A stretch of DNA of 27,155 nucleotides from CAZCZR01 sp964503455 (GTDB taxonomy: Bacteria > Bacillota > Clostridia > UBA1381), in contig CAZCZR010000013.1 in assembly GCA_964503455.1 (NCBI GenBank), positions 1-27,155 of the forward strand, in the 5' to 3' direction. The notes beneath the pieces were generated by a model that was not told where the DNA came from, made no database searches, and saw nothing but the letters and a program-made list of their open reading frames with translations. Of this stretch, positions 14,781 through 23,096 are shown piece by piece; the first letter of the stretch is position 1; every line of letters begins with the position of its first letter. The position numbers and the translations under genes are program-made.

Positions 14781-15270
14781 ATCCGAGTATTTTTTCGCGC
14801 CAGACCGCGGTAAGGCGTTCAAGGCTCCACGCGGCGTTGGCGGGACTGGTCGAGGGCAGCGCGACGGCTTCGCGTCCGACGGCTTTTTGCTGATACCTTT
14901 TGTACATTGAGGCTGCTTTGCCGCCGTTTGTAAAGATACGCTCTATCGGGGCGTTTTTTAATATGACGCTTATATCGTTCGGCACGGCATTTTTAATGGT
15001 GGAATCGCCGGAGCCTGTTATATCGCAGCTTGCGATAACATCCCAAAGCGCGATGCCGTTTGCGTGAAGAAACGATTTCTTTTCCTCAACAGCCGCAGGA
15101 CACGGACAGTTCATCACGGCGGACAGCACCCGCCAAAAACGGTTTTGCTTATGCCCGTAGAAAAATCCTTCTTCACGGGATTTCACGGACGGGAACGAGC
15201 CGAGTATCAGTATGCGTGAGCGGCTGTCATAGAGCGGAGGTATGGTGTGGATGAGATGTTCCTGTTCCAT
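14779..15270 (-). CDS. Uracil/hypoxanthine-DNA glycosylase, UDG superfamily family 6 (HDG-like)
   Basis: The 163-residue protein has the family motifs GSFPSVKSR (24-32), YGHKQNRFW (38-46) and LPSTSPANA (138-146). These match the deoxyinosine/hypoxanthine DNA glycosylase branch of the uracil-DNA glycosylase superfamily. Members remove hypoxanthine, formed by adenine deamination, to start base excision repair; activity on uracil is weak or absent in studied ones. The gene begins 3 nt after the mutS2 stop, and its SD GAGGTGA lies within the last codons of mutS2, so translation is probably coupled. It is the last gene of the unit that starts with the nitroreductase. Family assignment is firm; substrate preference is inferred. 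Confidence 0.85.
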   Translation of the reverse strand: MEQEHLIHTIPPLYDSRSRILILGSFPSVKSREEGFFYGHKQNRFWRVLSAVMNCPCPAAVEEKKSFLHANGIALWDVIASCDITGSGDSTIKNAVPNDISVILKNAPIERIFTNGGKAASMYKRYQQKAVGREAVALPSTSPANAAWSLERLTAVWREKILG

Positions 15271-15273
15271 AGC

Positions 15274-17676
15274 TCACCTCAATTCCACGATTGTAACGCC
15301 GCTTTCTCCCTCGCCGAATTTGCCTAGACGGTACGATTTTACATTTTTATATCTTCTCAGACACTCATGAACGGCTTTCCTCAAAGCTCCTGTGCCTTTG
15401 CCGTGTATGATGGTCACAGGCGATACGGAGGCAAGATAGCAGTCGTCGAGAAATTTTTCAACATTCATTACGGCTTCTTCCGGCATCTGACCGCGAAGAT
15501 CTATCTCCGTTGCCGCGGTTTTGGTTTTGGAGTCAAAGGAGCGCGAGGTTCGGGCGTACTTTTCAGTCATGACTTTTGTGCTGTTATCCTCTATGCGTTT
15601 CAGGTTTGTGATATGCGCGTCAAGCTTTATAAGTCCCGCCTGAACGCGCACCGTTCCGGTTTTATCCGGCGCGGATAATACAGTCGCGTCCTGATTCATA
15701 TCGATTATGCGCACCGCGTCGCCGGGTTTAAGATCCTTCGGCGGCTTGACAAAGGTCTTTTTAGGCTTTTTCGCCCGCGCCATAGCCGCGTCGATCGTGT
15801 CCTCCTTTTCCTTGAGCTTTTCGCGCATCTGTCTGGTCTTTTCATCAAGACCGATGCTTGCCGCGCCTTGCTGACGCATTTTTTCAAGCTCGCGTATGAT
15901 AGAGTTTGCCTCGTCCTTGGCGTCCATGACAAGCAGCTTGGCTTCACGCCGCGCTTCTTCAAGTATGCGCGATTTGTTTTCCTTCAGCTTTATCCTGTCC
16001 TGCTCGACCTGTTTTCTGAGGTCTTTAAGCTCACGCTTCATACGCGCCGCTTCTTCGCGCTCCTCGGCTGCTTTTACGCGATTTATCTCAAGATCGGTGA
16101 TAACGTCCTCAAACCGGATATTCTCGTCCGATAGAAGCTCATTCGCCCGGGCGATCACTCTCTCGTCAAGTCCCAGACGCTTTGAAATGGCAAAAGCGTT
16201 CGATTTGCCCGGCACGCCTATGAGCAGACGGTACGTGGGCCGAAGCGACTGCACGTCAAACTCGCACGACGCGTTCTCCACGCCGTCCGTAGAAAGCGCG
16301 AACAGCTTCAGTTCGCTGTAGTGCGTGGTTGCCACTGTTCTTACATTGCGAGCGCGCAAAAATTCAATGACCGAAACGGCAAGCGCGGCTCCCTCGGTAG
16401 GATCGGTTCCGGCGCCCAGCTCGTCAAAAAGCGCCAAAGACGCCGTGTCGATGTTTTCAAGTATATTTACAATATTTACCATGTGCGACGAAAAGGTTGA
16501 AAGGCTCTGCTCTATGCTCTGCTCATCGCCTATATCCGCGAACACCGAGGAAAATACGGCGGCTTCGCTGCCGGGTCTGCACGGGAGATGAAGTCCCGCG
16601 GCCGCCATGAGCGAGAAAAGACCTATGGTTTTTAACGTGACCGTCTTGCCGCCGGTGTTGGGACCGGTTATAACGAGAGTATCGAACTCGCCGCCGAGAT
16701 ATATATCGTTTGCCACGACCTTGTCGGGATCGATAAGCGGATGGCGCGCCTTTTTTAAGACTATCCTGCCCTCGTCGTTCAGCGACGGCTCGTTGGCGTT
16801 CATATCAAGCGAAAGCCTGCCCTTGCAGAAGATAAAGTCCAGCTCCGATACGCAGGCGCAGTCCGTGAACAGCGTGTGCGCGTTATCCGCCACAAGAGCC
16901 GATAATTCCGCTAAAATACGCTCGATCTCCTGTTCCTCGCGGTTTTGAAGGTCGCGTATCTCGTTGTTGGAGGACACTACAGTCATCGGCTCGATAAAAA
17001 GCGTCGCGCCGCTTGCGGAGGTGTCATGCACGATGCCGGGTACATCCGCGCGGTACTCGCTCTTTACGGGGATAACGAAGCGGCCGGAACGCGTGGTCAC
17101 GATAGGATCCTGCAGAAATTTTTTGTAATGCTGCGAGTGTATCATACCGTTGAGAGAGTCGCGTATTCTGCCGTTTAAGCTCTTTATTTTACGGCGTATG
17201 GCTGAAAGCTCGGAAGATGCGTCATCCGCGATCTCCGACTCGGAAAGTATGCACGCGGCTATCCGATCCTCAAGGGATTTTGCGGTGATGATACGCTCGC
17301 CTATGCCGCGAAGCAGCAAAGAATCCTCCGAGGTCTCGCCTATATACGCTTTCATGCGCCGCGCTATATACAGCAGCCTTGCCGTATGGAGCAGCTCGTT
17401 TGCCTGAAGCACTCCGCCGCGTTCGGCTCTTTTGGCATATACTCTCACATCCTCGGCGGATAGCGTTACCGGCGGCGTTCCGAGCTTCAAAAGCGCGGAC
17501 TGAGCCTCGGTCGTTTCACGCTGTGCGTTTTTTGCGTCATCCAAAGAGCCGAACGGCTCCAAAGACAGTATGCGTTCCTTAACCGTGGCGCTTTCGGTAT
17601 ATTCCGCCATACGCGAGAGTATCTTGTTAAATTCAAGGGTTTTGTATGACCTTTTCAGTTCCTGTTCTCTTTCCAT
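15274..17676 (-). CDS. mutS2: Endonuclease MutS2
   Basis: The 800-residue protein has the MutS2 layout: core and clamp without mismatch-recognition domains, an ABC-type ATPase with Walker A GPNTGGKT (338-345) and LALFDELGAGTDP, a long charged coiled coil (about 515-625), and a C-terminal Smr domain (about 725-800). The Smr domain contains LRGQMPEEA and the HGKGTGALR loop. MutS2 was first described as suppressing homologous recombination. In Bacillus it also acts on collided ribosomes, splitting them. Both roles rest on family knowledge. The SD GGAGTAAGGA overlaps the stop of the upstream DUF1961 gene, which ends 3 nt before the start codon. Confidence 0.95.
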   Translation of the reverse strand: MEREQELKRSYKTLEFNKILSRMAEYTESATVKERILSLEPFGSLDDAKNAQRETTEAQSALLKLGTPPVTLSAEDVRVYAKRAERGGVLQANELLHTARLLYIARRMKAYIGETSEDSLLLRGIGERIITAKSLEDRIAACILSESEIADDASSELSAIRRKIKSLNGRIRDSLNGMIHSQHYKKFLQDPIVTTRSGRFVIPVKSEYRADVPGIVHDTSASGATLFIEPMTVVSSNNEIRDLQNREEQEIERILAELSALVADNAHTLFTDCACVSELDFIFCKGRLSLDMNANEPSLNDEGRIVLKKARHPLIDPDKVVANDIYLGGEFDTLVITGPNTGGKTVTLKTIGLFSLMAAAGLHLPCRPGSEAAVFSSVFADIGDEQSIEQSLSTFSSHMVNIVNILENIDTASLALFDELGAGTDPTEGAALAVSVIEFLRARNVRTVATTHYSELKLFALSTDGVENASCEFDVQSLRPTYRLLIGVPGKSNAFAISKRLGLDERVIARANELLSDENIRFEDVITDLEINRVKAAEEREEAARMKRELKDLRKQVEQDRIKLKENKSRILEEARREAKLLVMDAKDEANSIIRELEKMRQQGAASIGLDEKTRQMREKLKEKEDTIDAAMARAKKPKKTFVKPPKDLKPGDAVRIIDMNQDATVLSAPDKTGTVRVQAGLIKLDAHITNLKRIEDNSTKVMTEKYARTSRSFDSKTKTAATEIDLRGQMPEEAVMNVEKFLDDCYLASVSPVTIIHGKGTGALRKAVHECLRRYKNVKSYRLGKFGEGESGVTIVELR

Positions 17677-17679
17677 TCC

Positions 17680-18345
17680 TTACTCCAAGCCGTAGACCTT
17701 CAGATTGCTGTATTCGCCGATAAGCGGCGCCATTTGACGGAAGCCGATTTTGCCGCCGCCGAGAACATCTCCGTAGGTGACGCCGTCATCCTGCCATGAG
17801 AATACCGGCAGATCGTCTATCAGAAAGTCTATTTTTCCGTGATATTTTGTTACTGTAATGTGATAGCTTTCCTTTGCGTCCTCCGGATTGGGTATCGGGT
17901 CGCCGCCCTGAGTCACAAGATGAAAACCGCAGCTTTTTCTGAGGTTGCACGTATGGAAGGCGCGTTCATCGTCCCACTTTCTGCGGAAGTATGAAACGTG
18001 ATACGCGTTGATGTCGCCGCTGTGATAGAGATTATACTGTCCGTCGCGCTTTTGAAGATCGGGCGAGAACAGATCCTCTCCGTTCTTACCCTTTGCCGAG
18101 AAGAACATTATAGCCAGTCCCGGCTCCTCTATGGGACGGAAATCCCATTCTATAGACACATCTGACGGAAAATCCTCCGGACACCAGTACACGAAGTTCG
18201 ACTTCTGACCCAGATTCGCGTCCATAGCGTTTTTCATTCTCATTTTGCCGTTTTCAAAGTAAACGACAGCGCTTCCCTCCATAACGAAGCCCTCAACATC
18301 CGACTCGCGGGAAAGCGGGTTTTGGTATATAAGCTTTTTATTCAT
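17680..18345 (-). CDS. DUF1961 family protein (YesU-like)
   Basis: The 221-residue protein looks like a concanavalin-type beta sandwich of the DUF1961/YesU family: FVYWCPEDFPSDVSIEWDF, GLAIMFFSAKGKNGEDLF, GQYNLYHSGDINAYHVSYF and a closing GGKIGFRQMAPLIGEYSNLK. No signal peptide is present. YesU of Bacillus belongs to a pectin (rhamnogalacturonan) cluster, and a carbohydrate-related role is suspected but unproved. Here it stands between a HAD phosphatase and mutS2 with no sugar-use genes nearby, which is unusual. SD AGAGGA precedes ATG 18345. A 19-nt palindrome lies just upstream in the 46-nt gap. Confidence 0.75.
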   Translation of the reverse strand: MNKKLIYQNPLSRESDVEGFVMEGSAVVYFENGKMRMKNAMDANLGQKSNFVYWCPEDFPSDVSIEWDFRPIEEPGLAIMFFSAKGKNGEDLFSPDLQKRDGQYNLYHSGDINAYHVSYFRRKWDDERAFHTCNLRKSCGFHLVTQGGDPIPNPEDAKESYHITVTKYHGKIDFLIDDLPVFSWQDDGVTYGDVLGGGKIGFRQMAPLIGEYSNLKVYGLE

Positions 18346-18367
18346 AGAAAATCCTCTTTCTTCAATA

Positions 18368-18386
18368 ATTATAATTTAATTATAAT
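18368..18386. repeat. 19-nt perfect palindrome before the DUF1961 gene
   Basis: ATTATAATTTAATTATAAT is an inverted repeat with 9-bp arms about a central T. It fills most of the 46-nt gap between the HAD gene and the DUF1961 gene. It contains TATAAT on both strands, so it could be an internal promoter, an operator, or an AT-rich accident. Confidence 0.5.
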
Positions 18387-18391
18387 CTCCG

Positions 18392-19225
18392 TCACATAAA
18401 CGGATGCGCGTTTTGCAAAAGCCATTTTGCGACGCCGTTGTCCGCGTTTGACGCGATAACGCCGTTTGAGCGCGCTTTTACCTCGTCATGCGCGTTTGCA
18501 ACAGCGTAGCTTTCGTCGGCAGCCTCAAAAAGGGGCAGATCGTTAAGGTTGTCTCCGAAGCACACCATTCTGTCCGCGCCGGCAAAACGTTTTAAAAAAT
18601 CCGCTCCTTTGCGTTTTGACGCCCCGCCCGAAAGCAGCTCAAGATACCAAAGTCCGTCACGGTAAATATCTCTGTAATATACAGCGGTGATACGGTCATC
18701 GCTTTTGAGCTGCTCATACATAGGATCAAGAGCCTCGCGGGTATTCAAAAAGGAAAAATACACCGTGTCCTTTTCCCAAAGACCTTCCATGTCGGGAAGC
18801 TTTGAAAAGGGCTTATTATACTTTACGCGCCGCTCTCTGCAAAAATCCCGCATGGCGGGCGTTGCCAGGCGGTCGTAGTATGTGCGCATCAAATCATCTT
18901 CCACGGTATACGCAAAGCCGCTGACGCCGAACCGCTTCATAAGCGATACGACAGCTTTAACCGCGCCGCGCGGTATCATCTCGCGATGGATATATTTCCC
19001 CGAAGCGAGGTCGTATATTAAAGCTCCGTTCATAAGGATAACGGGCAGCGGAACATTTACTCCGGCGGCTATATATTTTAAGGTTGCGGACGTTCTTGCT
19101 GTGGCAAAGGAAAATTTCACACCTTCCGACGCAAGCTTGTTTAAAATGCTTTTGCTGCGGTCCGAGATCTCCGCCGACGCAGTAAGCAGGGTGCCGTCAA
19201 GATCGGAGATGTATATTGTTTTCAT
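18392..19225 (-). CDS. Cof-type HAD-IIB phosphatase
   Basis: The 277-residue protein begins MKTIYISDLDGTLL, with the HAD nucleophile and acid/base pair at Asp8 and Asp10. A C2-type cap domain occupies the middle. The C-terminal CFGDNLNDLPLFEAADESYAVANA is the Mg2+-binding motif IV of Cof/YbiV-like enzymes. Such proteins dephosphorylate sugar phosphates or flavin and pyridoxal phosphates; the substrate cannot be told from sequence. A longer in-frame reading from 19333 exists but lies inside the nitroreductase gene. ATG 19225 overlaps the nitroreductase stop by 4 nt (ATGA), fits the family N-terminus and marks the true start. Confidence 0.9.
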   Translation of the reverse strand: MKTIYISDLDGTLLTASAEISDRSKSILNKLASEGVKFSFATARTSATLKYIAAGVNVPLPVILMNGALIYDLASGKYIHREMIPRGAVKAVVSLMKRFGVSGFAYTVEDDLMRTYYDRLATPAMRDFCRERRVKYNKPFSKLPDMEGLWEKDTVYFSFLNTREALDPMYEQLKSDDRITAVYYRDIYRDGLWYLELLSGGASKRKGADFLKRFAGADRMVCFGDNLNDLPLFEAADESYAVANAHDEVKARSNGVIASNADNGVAKWLLQNAHPFM

Positions 19226-19740
19226 ACCTTGTAGATATAATCCGCCTTGCGAGGCGTGCGCGGCTTTGGTTCCGATGCGGGATAGCCGAGTATGCAGTGG
19301 CCTATTCCGGCAAGATCGCCCTTTACGCCCCATTTTTTAAGCAGAGCCTTTCCTTCCGGCGAGTCAAATTCCTCCTTGGCGCGGTGGATCCAGCAGGAAC
19401 CGAGACCGATAGAGTAAGCCGCGTTCATAAGATTGCCCATGACAAGACTTCCGTCCTCTATATATGTGCCGCGCGACTTGTCCGCAAGCACCACGATAAC
19501 GGTCGGCGCTCCGTAAAACGGATCCGAATCAATGCCCATAACGGCGGCGTTCATTCTTGAAAGCGTCTTTATATCCTCGGCGTTTTGCACCGCCACCATG
19601 ACAGGCGACTGCAGATTCATTCCTGTGGGAGCATACGTTCCCGCCTCCAAAACAGCGTCAAGCTCAGCCTCGGTGATCTGTTCGGGCTTGTATGAGCGGC
19701 AGCTTCTGCGCGCGCAGAGTGTTTTTATTGTTTCGTTCAT
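19222..19740 (-). CDS. Nitroreductase family protein (FMN-dependent)
   Basis: The 172-residue protein has the family's N-terminal FMN-phosphate motif RRSCRSYKPEQI, then APTGMNLQSPVMVAV, a central FYGAPTVIVVLADK segment, and the C-terminal GLGSCWIHRAKEEF and GIGHCILGYP. It is a short nitroreductase, expected to be a homodimeric FMN oxidoreductase using NAD(P)H. The physiological substrate is unknown. ATG 19740 follows AGGGAGGA. It is the first gene of the minus-strand unit that continues into the HAD, DUF1961, mutS2 and glycosylase genes, and it has a consensus promoter. Confidence 0.9.
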   Translation of the reverse strand: MNETIKTLCARRSCRSYKPEQITEAELDAVLEAGTYAPTGMNLQSPVMVAVQNAEDIKTLSRMNAAVMGIDSDPFYGAPTVIVVLADKSRGTYIEDGSLVMGNLMNAAYSIGLGSCWIHRAKEEFDSPEGKALLKKWGVKGDLAGIGHCILGYPASEPKPRTPRKADYIYKV

Positions 19741-19778
19741 GATATATTCCTCCCTGTGATATGTTATATTTTAATTCT

Positions 19779-19807
19779 ATTATACCCTGATTTTCCCTTT
19801 CTGTCAA
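19779..19807 (-). promoter_or_regulatory. Promoter of the nitroreductase-to-glycosylase unit
   Basis: On the minus strand a consensus -35 TTGACA (19807-19802), a 17-nt spacer and a consensus -10 TATAAT (19784-19779). It faces away from the response regulator promoter about 40 bp to the right. Confidence 0.85.
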
Positions 19808-19847
19808 GAGCGGCGCGAAGATGAACAAAATTAATTCGCTATGCCTA

Positions 19848-19876
19848 TTGCAATTCAAAATTTTATGTGGTATAAT
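19848..19876 (+). promoter_or_regulatory. Promoter of the two-component system operon
   Basis: TTGCAA (19848-19853), a 17-nt spacer and TATAAT (19871-19876). The leader to the response regulator start is about 110 nt and holds a GC-rich hairpin. Confidence 0.7.
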
Positions 19877-19949
19877 ATCAGTGAAACATATATATTAGGA
19901 CATACTATAACCTTATGTTATAAATTCCATATATTTACATATACTAATT

Positions 19950-19973
19950 GCGCGGCGAAAAGCTTTTGCGCGC
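19950..19973 (+). promoter_or_regulatory. Hairpin in the 5' leader of the response regulator gene
   Basis: GCGCG (19950-19954) pairs with CGCGC (19969-19973). Inside, AAA/TTT and a C-G pair continue the stem with two G bulges and an AGCT loop. The hairpin ends about 9 nt before the SD GGGAGG (19983-19988). It has no T-run, so it is not a terminator; an effect on translation initiation or RNA stability is possible. Confidence 0.4.
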
Positions 19974-19994
19974 AGGGCGATCGGGAGGATAAAA

Positions 19995-20675
19995 ATGAAA
20001 ATACTTGTTGTCGATGATGAGAAATTGCTGGTAAAGGGAATAAAATACAACCTTGAGCAGGAGGGTTACACCGTTATAACGGCATTTGACGGGGAGGAGG
20101 CCATACGTCTGGCGCATGATGATTCGGTGGATCTGATACTTCTTGACCTTATGCTTCCCAAGGTGGATGGCTTGACGGTATGCAGGAGCATAAGATCGTT
20201 TTCCGAGGTGCCGATAATAATGGTAACGGCCAAATCGGAGGACATAGACAAGATACTCGGTCTTGAGTACGGAGCCGACGACTATATTACAAAGCCGTTT
20301 AACATACGCGAGGTGACCGCGCGCATAAAGGCGATATTAAGGCGCGTGAATCCCATACAAAAGGCCGCCAACGACAAGCTTGTTTCGGGTGATATAACGC
20401 TTGATTATAATTTCCGCCGCATTATCGTAAACGGAAAGACCATAGAGCTTACCGGCAAGGAATTTGATTTAATGGAGCTGTTTTTAAGAAATCCCGGCAA
20501 GGTGTACACAAGAGAGAATCTTTTAGATATTGCGTGGGGATTTGATTATCCCGGCGACATCAGAACGGTCGATGTGCATATAAGGCGTTTAAGAGAAAAG
20601 GTGGAGCCGAATCCGGCGGAGCCGACGTATATAAAGACAAAGTGGGGTGTTGGCTATTACTACAAAAAAGATTAA
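19995..20675 (+). CDS. OmpR/PhoB-family response regulator (WalR/MtrA-like)
   Basis: The 226-residue protein has a receiver domain (1-115) with acid pocket Asp7 and Asp8, phospho-acceptor Asp51 (LLDLMLP), Thr78 and Lys100. A winged-helix DNA-binding domain follows (about 128-224; LTGKEFDLMELFLRNPGKVYT, VDVHIRRLREK, GVGYYYKK). The family controls transcription after phosphorylation by its partner kinase, here encoded about 20 nt downstream. It is closest in general style to PhoP, WalR and MtrA regulators. The genes behind it (kinase, GerMN protein, surface glucosaminidase) suggest a regulon in the cell envelope. That is inference from context. Confidence 0.93.
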   Translation: MKILVVDDEKLLVKGIKYNLEQEGYTVITAFDGEEAIRLAHDDSVDLILLDLMLPKVDGLTVCRSIRSFSEVPIIMVTAKSEDIDKILGLEYGADDYITKPFNIREVTARIKAILRRVNPIQKAANDKLVSGDITLDYNFRRIIVNGKTIELTGKEFDLMELFLRNPGKVYTRENLLDIAWGFDYPGDIRTVDVHIRRLREKVEPNPAEPTYIKTKWGVGYYYKKD

Positions 20676-20694
20676 GCTGCAACGGCCCGTATTT

Positions 20695-22113
20695 ATGAAC
20701 TCGATGCGCTTTAAGATGGTGGCTACATATTTTATCGGGGCGCTTGCGGCCATGGCGCTGCTGAGCGTTTATATAATAGGCACGCTGCGCATAAATCTTT
20801 ATGAAAACGAAACAGCCGATATCTTTGCAAAGGCGAATATGGTTTCCGGTTCCATAGCCGTGTCATGGGACAATTTCATCTATGCGGAGGATCTTAAATT
20901 TGAAGTCCCCGTAAAGGAAAGTCTTGCCGGAACGAATGCGCGCTGTGTTGTGACCAACGCCGCCTATGTCGCTTTGTACGACACAAATGAGGACTCCGAC
21001 GCCGTCGGCAATGTGTTTACCAGAAGCACTGTCAAGGAAGCGCTTGAGGGAAGGGAAACGCATGAGATAGCAAGGTCAGACAGCGGAGAAAGCATACTGT
21101 CCGTAGCGGTGCCTATAACCTTTGACGATAAAATCGTGGGCAGCGTGTATATCACGGAGAATACGGACTATATAGACAGGATAGTTTCCTCGCTGCGAAA
21201 CGGTATGGCTATATTCGGCGTGCTGATATGTCTTGCGATAGCGGCACTGTCGTTTGTTATGAGCGTAAAGGTGACGGCGCCCGTAAACGAGTTTTCGGAC
21301 GTGGCAAGGGAAATATCAAAGGGCAATTTCAAAAAGAGGATAGAGCTGAAGGGCTATTCGGAGCTTGAACAGATGGCAAAATCGCTCAATTATATGTGCG
21401 ATGAGCTGGAGCTTACCGAGCAGAAAAGACGCAAGTTTGTTTCGGACGCTTCGCATGAGCTGAAAACGCCTATGGCGACGATAAAGCTTGTATGCGACAG
21501 TCTTGTCGCGACTCCCAATCCGCCGGCGGATACGGTGCAGGAGTTTATGCTTGATTTAAGCAACGAGATCGACCGCCTTACGCGTATTATCGACAAGCTG
21601 CTGACGCTGACGCGCTATGATGACGGGCGCAGTCCTCTGAAGCCGGAGCTTGTGGATCTGCAGATGCTTGTTGAAAGAGTGGCTGCCAATCTTACTCCGG
21701 CAGCCGCCAAAAAGAAGATCAATATCTACACGGACTTCGGCGAGGAGGCTATGCCGCCGATAATGCTTGACTATGACAAAATATGGGAGGCGGTCTATAA
21801 TATAGCGGATAACGCGGTCAAATATTCTCCCACGGGCAGCTATGTGCGCATAAGCGCCAAGCCTGACGGGAAGGACGCCGTTATAAAAATAGAGGATAAC
21901 GGCCCCGGAATACCCGAATCGGAGAGAACAAACATATTCGAGAGGTTCTACCGTCTTGATGACTCCCGCGCAAGAGATACCGGAGGCACGGGACTCGGTC
22001 TTGCCATTGCCAAAGAGGCTGTGGCTCTGCACGGGGGCGTCATAGAAGTTCGTGATACGGTAAATTCAAATTCGGGAAGCGTGTTTACCATACGTTTGCC
22101 GGAGGTGCTTTAA
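20695..22113 (+). CDS. Membrane sensor histidine kinase
   Basis: The protein of about 472 residues has membrane helix 1 (about 8-32), an extracytoplasmic sensor of about 130 residues, helix 2 (about 168-190), HAMP (190-243), HisKA with phospho-acceptor His254 (SDASHELKTP) and an HATPase domain. The HATPase motifs are intact: N-box NIADNAVKYS, G1 EDNGPGIP and G2 GGTGLGLAI. The Glu-Leu-Lys-Thr after the histidine suggests kinase and phosphatase activity. The signal is unknown. The longest frame begins with GTG 20647 inside the response regulator gene. ATG 20695, just before the first membrane helix, is preferred, although no good SD precedes it; ATG 20704 is also possible. Confidence 0.9.
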   Translation: MNSMRFKMVATYFIGALAAMALLSVYIIGTLRINLYENETADIFAKANMVSGSIAVSWDNFIYAEDLKFEVPVKESLAGTNARCVVTNAAYVALYDTNEDSDAVGNVFTRSTVKEALEGRETHEIARSDSGESILSVAVPITFDDKIVGSVYITENTDYIDRIVSSLRNGMAIFGVLICLAIAALSFVMSVKVTAPVNEFSDVAREISKGNFKKRIELKGYSELEQMAKSLNYMCDELELTEQKRRKFVSDASHELKTPMATIKLVCDSLVATPNPPADTVQEFMLDLSNEIDRLTRIIDKLLTLTRYDDGRSPLKPELVDLQMLVERVAANLTPAAAKKKINIYTDFGEEAMPPIMLDYDKIWEAVYNIADNAVKYSPTGSYVRISAKPDGKDAVIKIEDNGPGIPESERTNIFERFYRLDDSRARDTGGTGLGLAIAKEAVALHGGVIEVRDTVNSNSGSVFTIRLPEVL

Positions 22114-22144
22114 GGCTTTACATTTTATATGTAGGAGGCAGATC

Positions 22145-23083
22145 ATGAAACAGCATAAGCTGATCCTGTTTCTTGTTAGTATGCTGCTGGTTATAAGCGC
22201 ACTGATTGCTGTGATCATAGCGGCGAATAACAGAAATACACAAACGACAGATGTTACTTTTTACTATCTGAACTCATCGGGAACGTCAATATCTCCCGAA
22301 TTGAGGACAGTGCGCTACTCAAAGGACGAGGAGCTGCCGGTAAGAGTGGTGAGCTTGCTGACAAAAGCTCCAAAGACTGCGGGGAATACTGCGATAGCTG
22401 ATAAAAAAACGACGCTAAACAGCATTAAATATGTAAACGACACCGATGTGACGGTCGATTTTTCAAAGGAATTTATAACAGAAAACGCGTCGCACAATGT
22501 GCTTGCCGCATATGCGGTCACCAAGACGCTGTGCGGACTTGAAGGCATAGAAAGGGTCAAGGTCACTGTCTGCGGAGCGGATATTTTGGCTCCGGACGGC
22601 ACAGTGATAGACTTTACTTCGTCCGAGCAGATCAAGACCGATACGGAAAAAAGCCCCGAAAGCAGCGTTACAACAACGCTTTACTATCCGATAAACAGCA
22701 GAAACGCCATGCGCGGCGAGGAAAGAGAGCTTCGCGCGGATAATAAGGAAACAATGGAGGTGTATATTCTCCGCGAGCTTGCAACGGGCGATGTGCCTGA
22801 CGGAACGTCAAGACCCGTAACCGACGCGTCGGCGGTGCTTTCCGCCACGTCAAAAGACGGGATATGCTATGTAAATCTCAGCGGCGGATATTTTTCAAAG
22901 AACAAAAGCGCTTCGGACAAGGAACGGCTTATGATATACGCTATGGTAAATTCCTTGACGGAGCTTGACAGTGTATACGAGGTGCAGTTTTTAGAGGACG
23001 GAAAGAAAATAAGTGATTTTGCGGGAGTTGATCTGTCAAAGCCCTTGGGAAGAGATGAAACTCTTATAGATCATGGAGAATAA
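22145..23083 (+). CDS. Membrane-anchored protein with two GerMN domains
   Basis: The 312-residue protein has one N-terminal signal anchor (about 5-27) without a lipobox cysteine, then two tandem GerMN-like domains (about 38-155 and 172-300). Each repeats the pattern TLYYPINS / VTFYYLNSSG at its start, a helix with LPVRVVSLL / MEVYILREL, and VTVDFSKEF / CYVNLSGGY followed by a typical helix. GerMN occurs in the spore-coat/germination protein GerM and in actinobacterial LpqB; its biochemical role is unknown. SD TAGGAGG lies before ATG 22145, 31 nt after the kinase. Co-transcription with a two-component system mirrors mtrA-mtrB-lpqB, so it may act as an extracytoplasmic modulator of the kinase. 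This is not proved. Confidence 0.8.
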   Translation: MKQHKLILFLVSMLLVISALIAVIIAANNRNTQTTDVTFYYLNSSGTSISPELRTVRYSKDEELPVRVVSLLTKAPKTAGNTAIADKKTTLNSIKYVNDTDVTVDFSKEFITENASHNVLAAYAVTKTLCGLEGIERVKVTVCGADILAPDGTVIDFTSSEQIKTDTEKSPESSVTTTLYYPINSRNAMRGEERELRADNKETMEVYILRELATGDVPDGTSRPVTDASAVLSATSKDGICYVNLSGGYFSKNKSASDKERLMIYAMVNSLTELDSVYEVQFLEDGKKISDFAGVDLSKPLGRDETLIDHGE

Positions 23084-23096
23084 GGAAGATAGCGTA

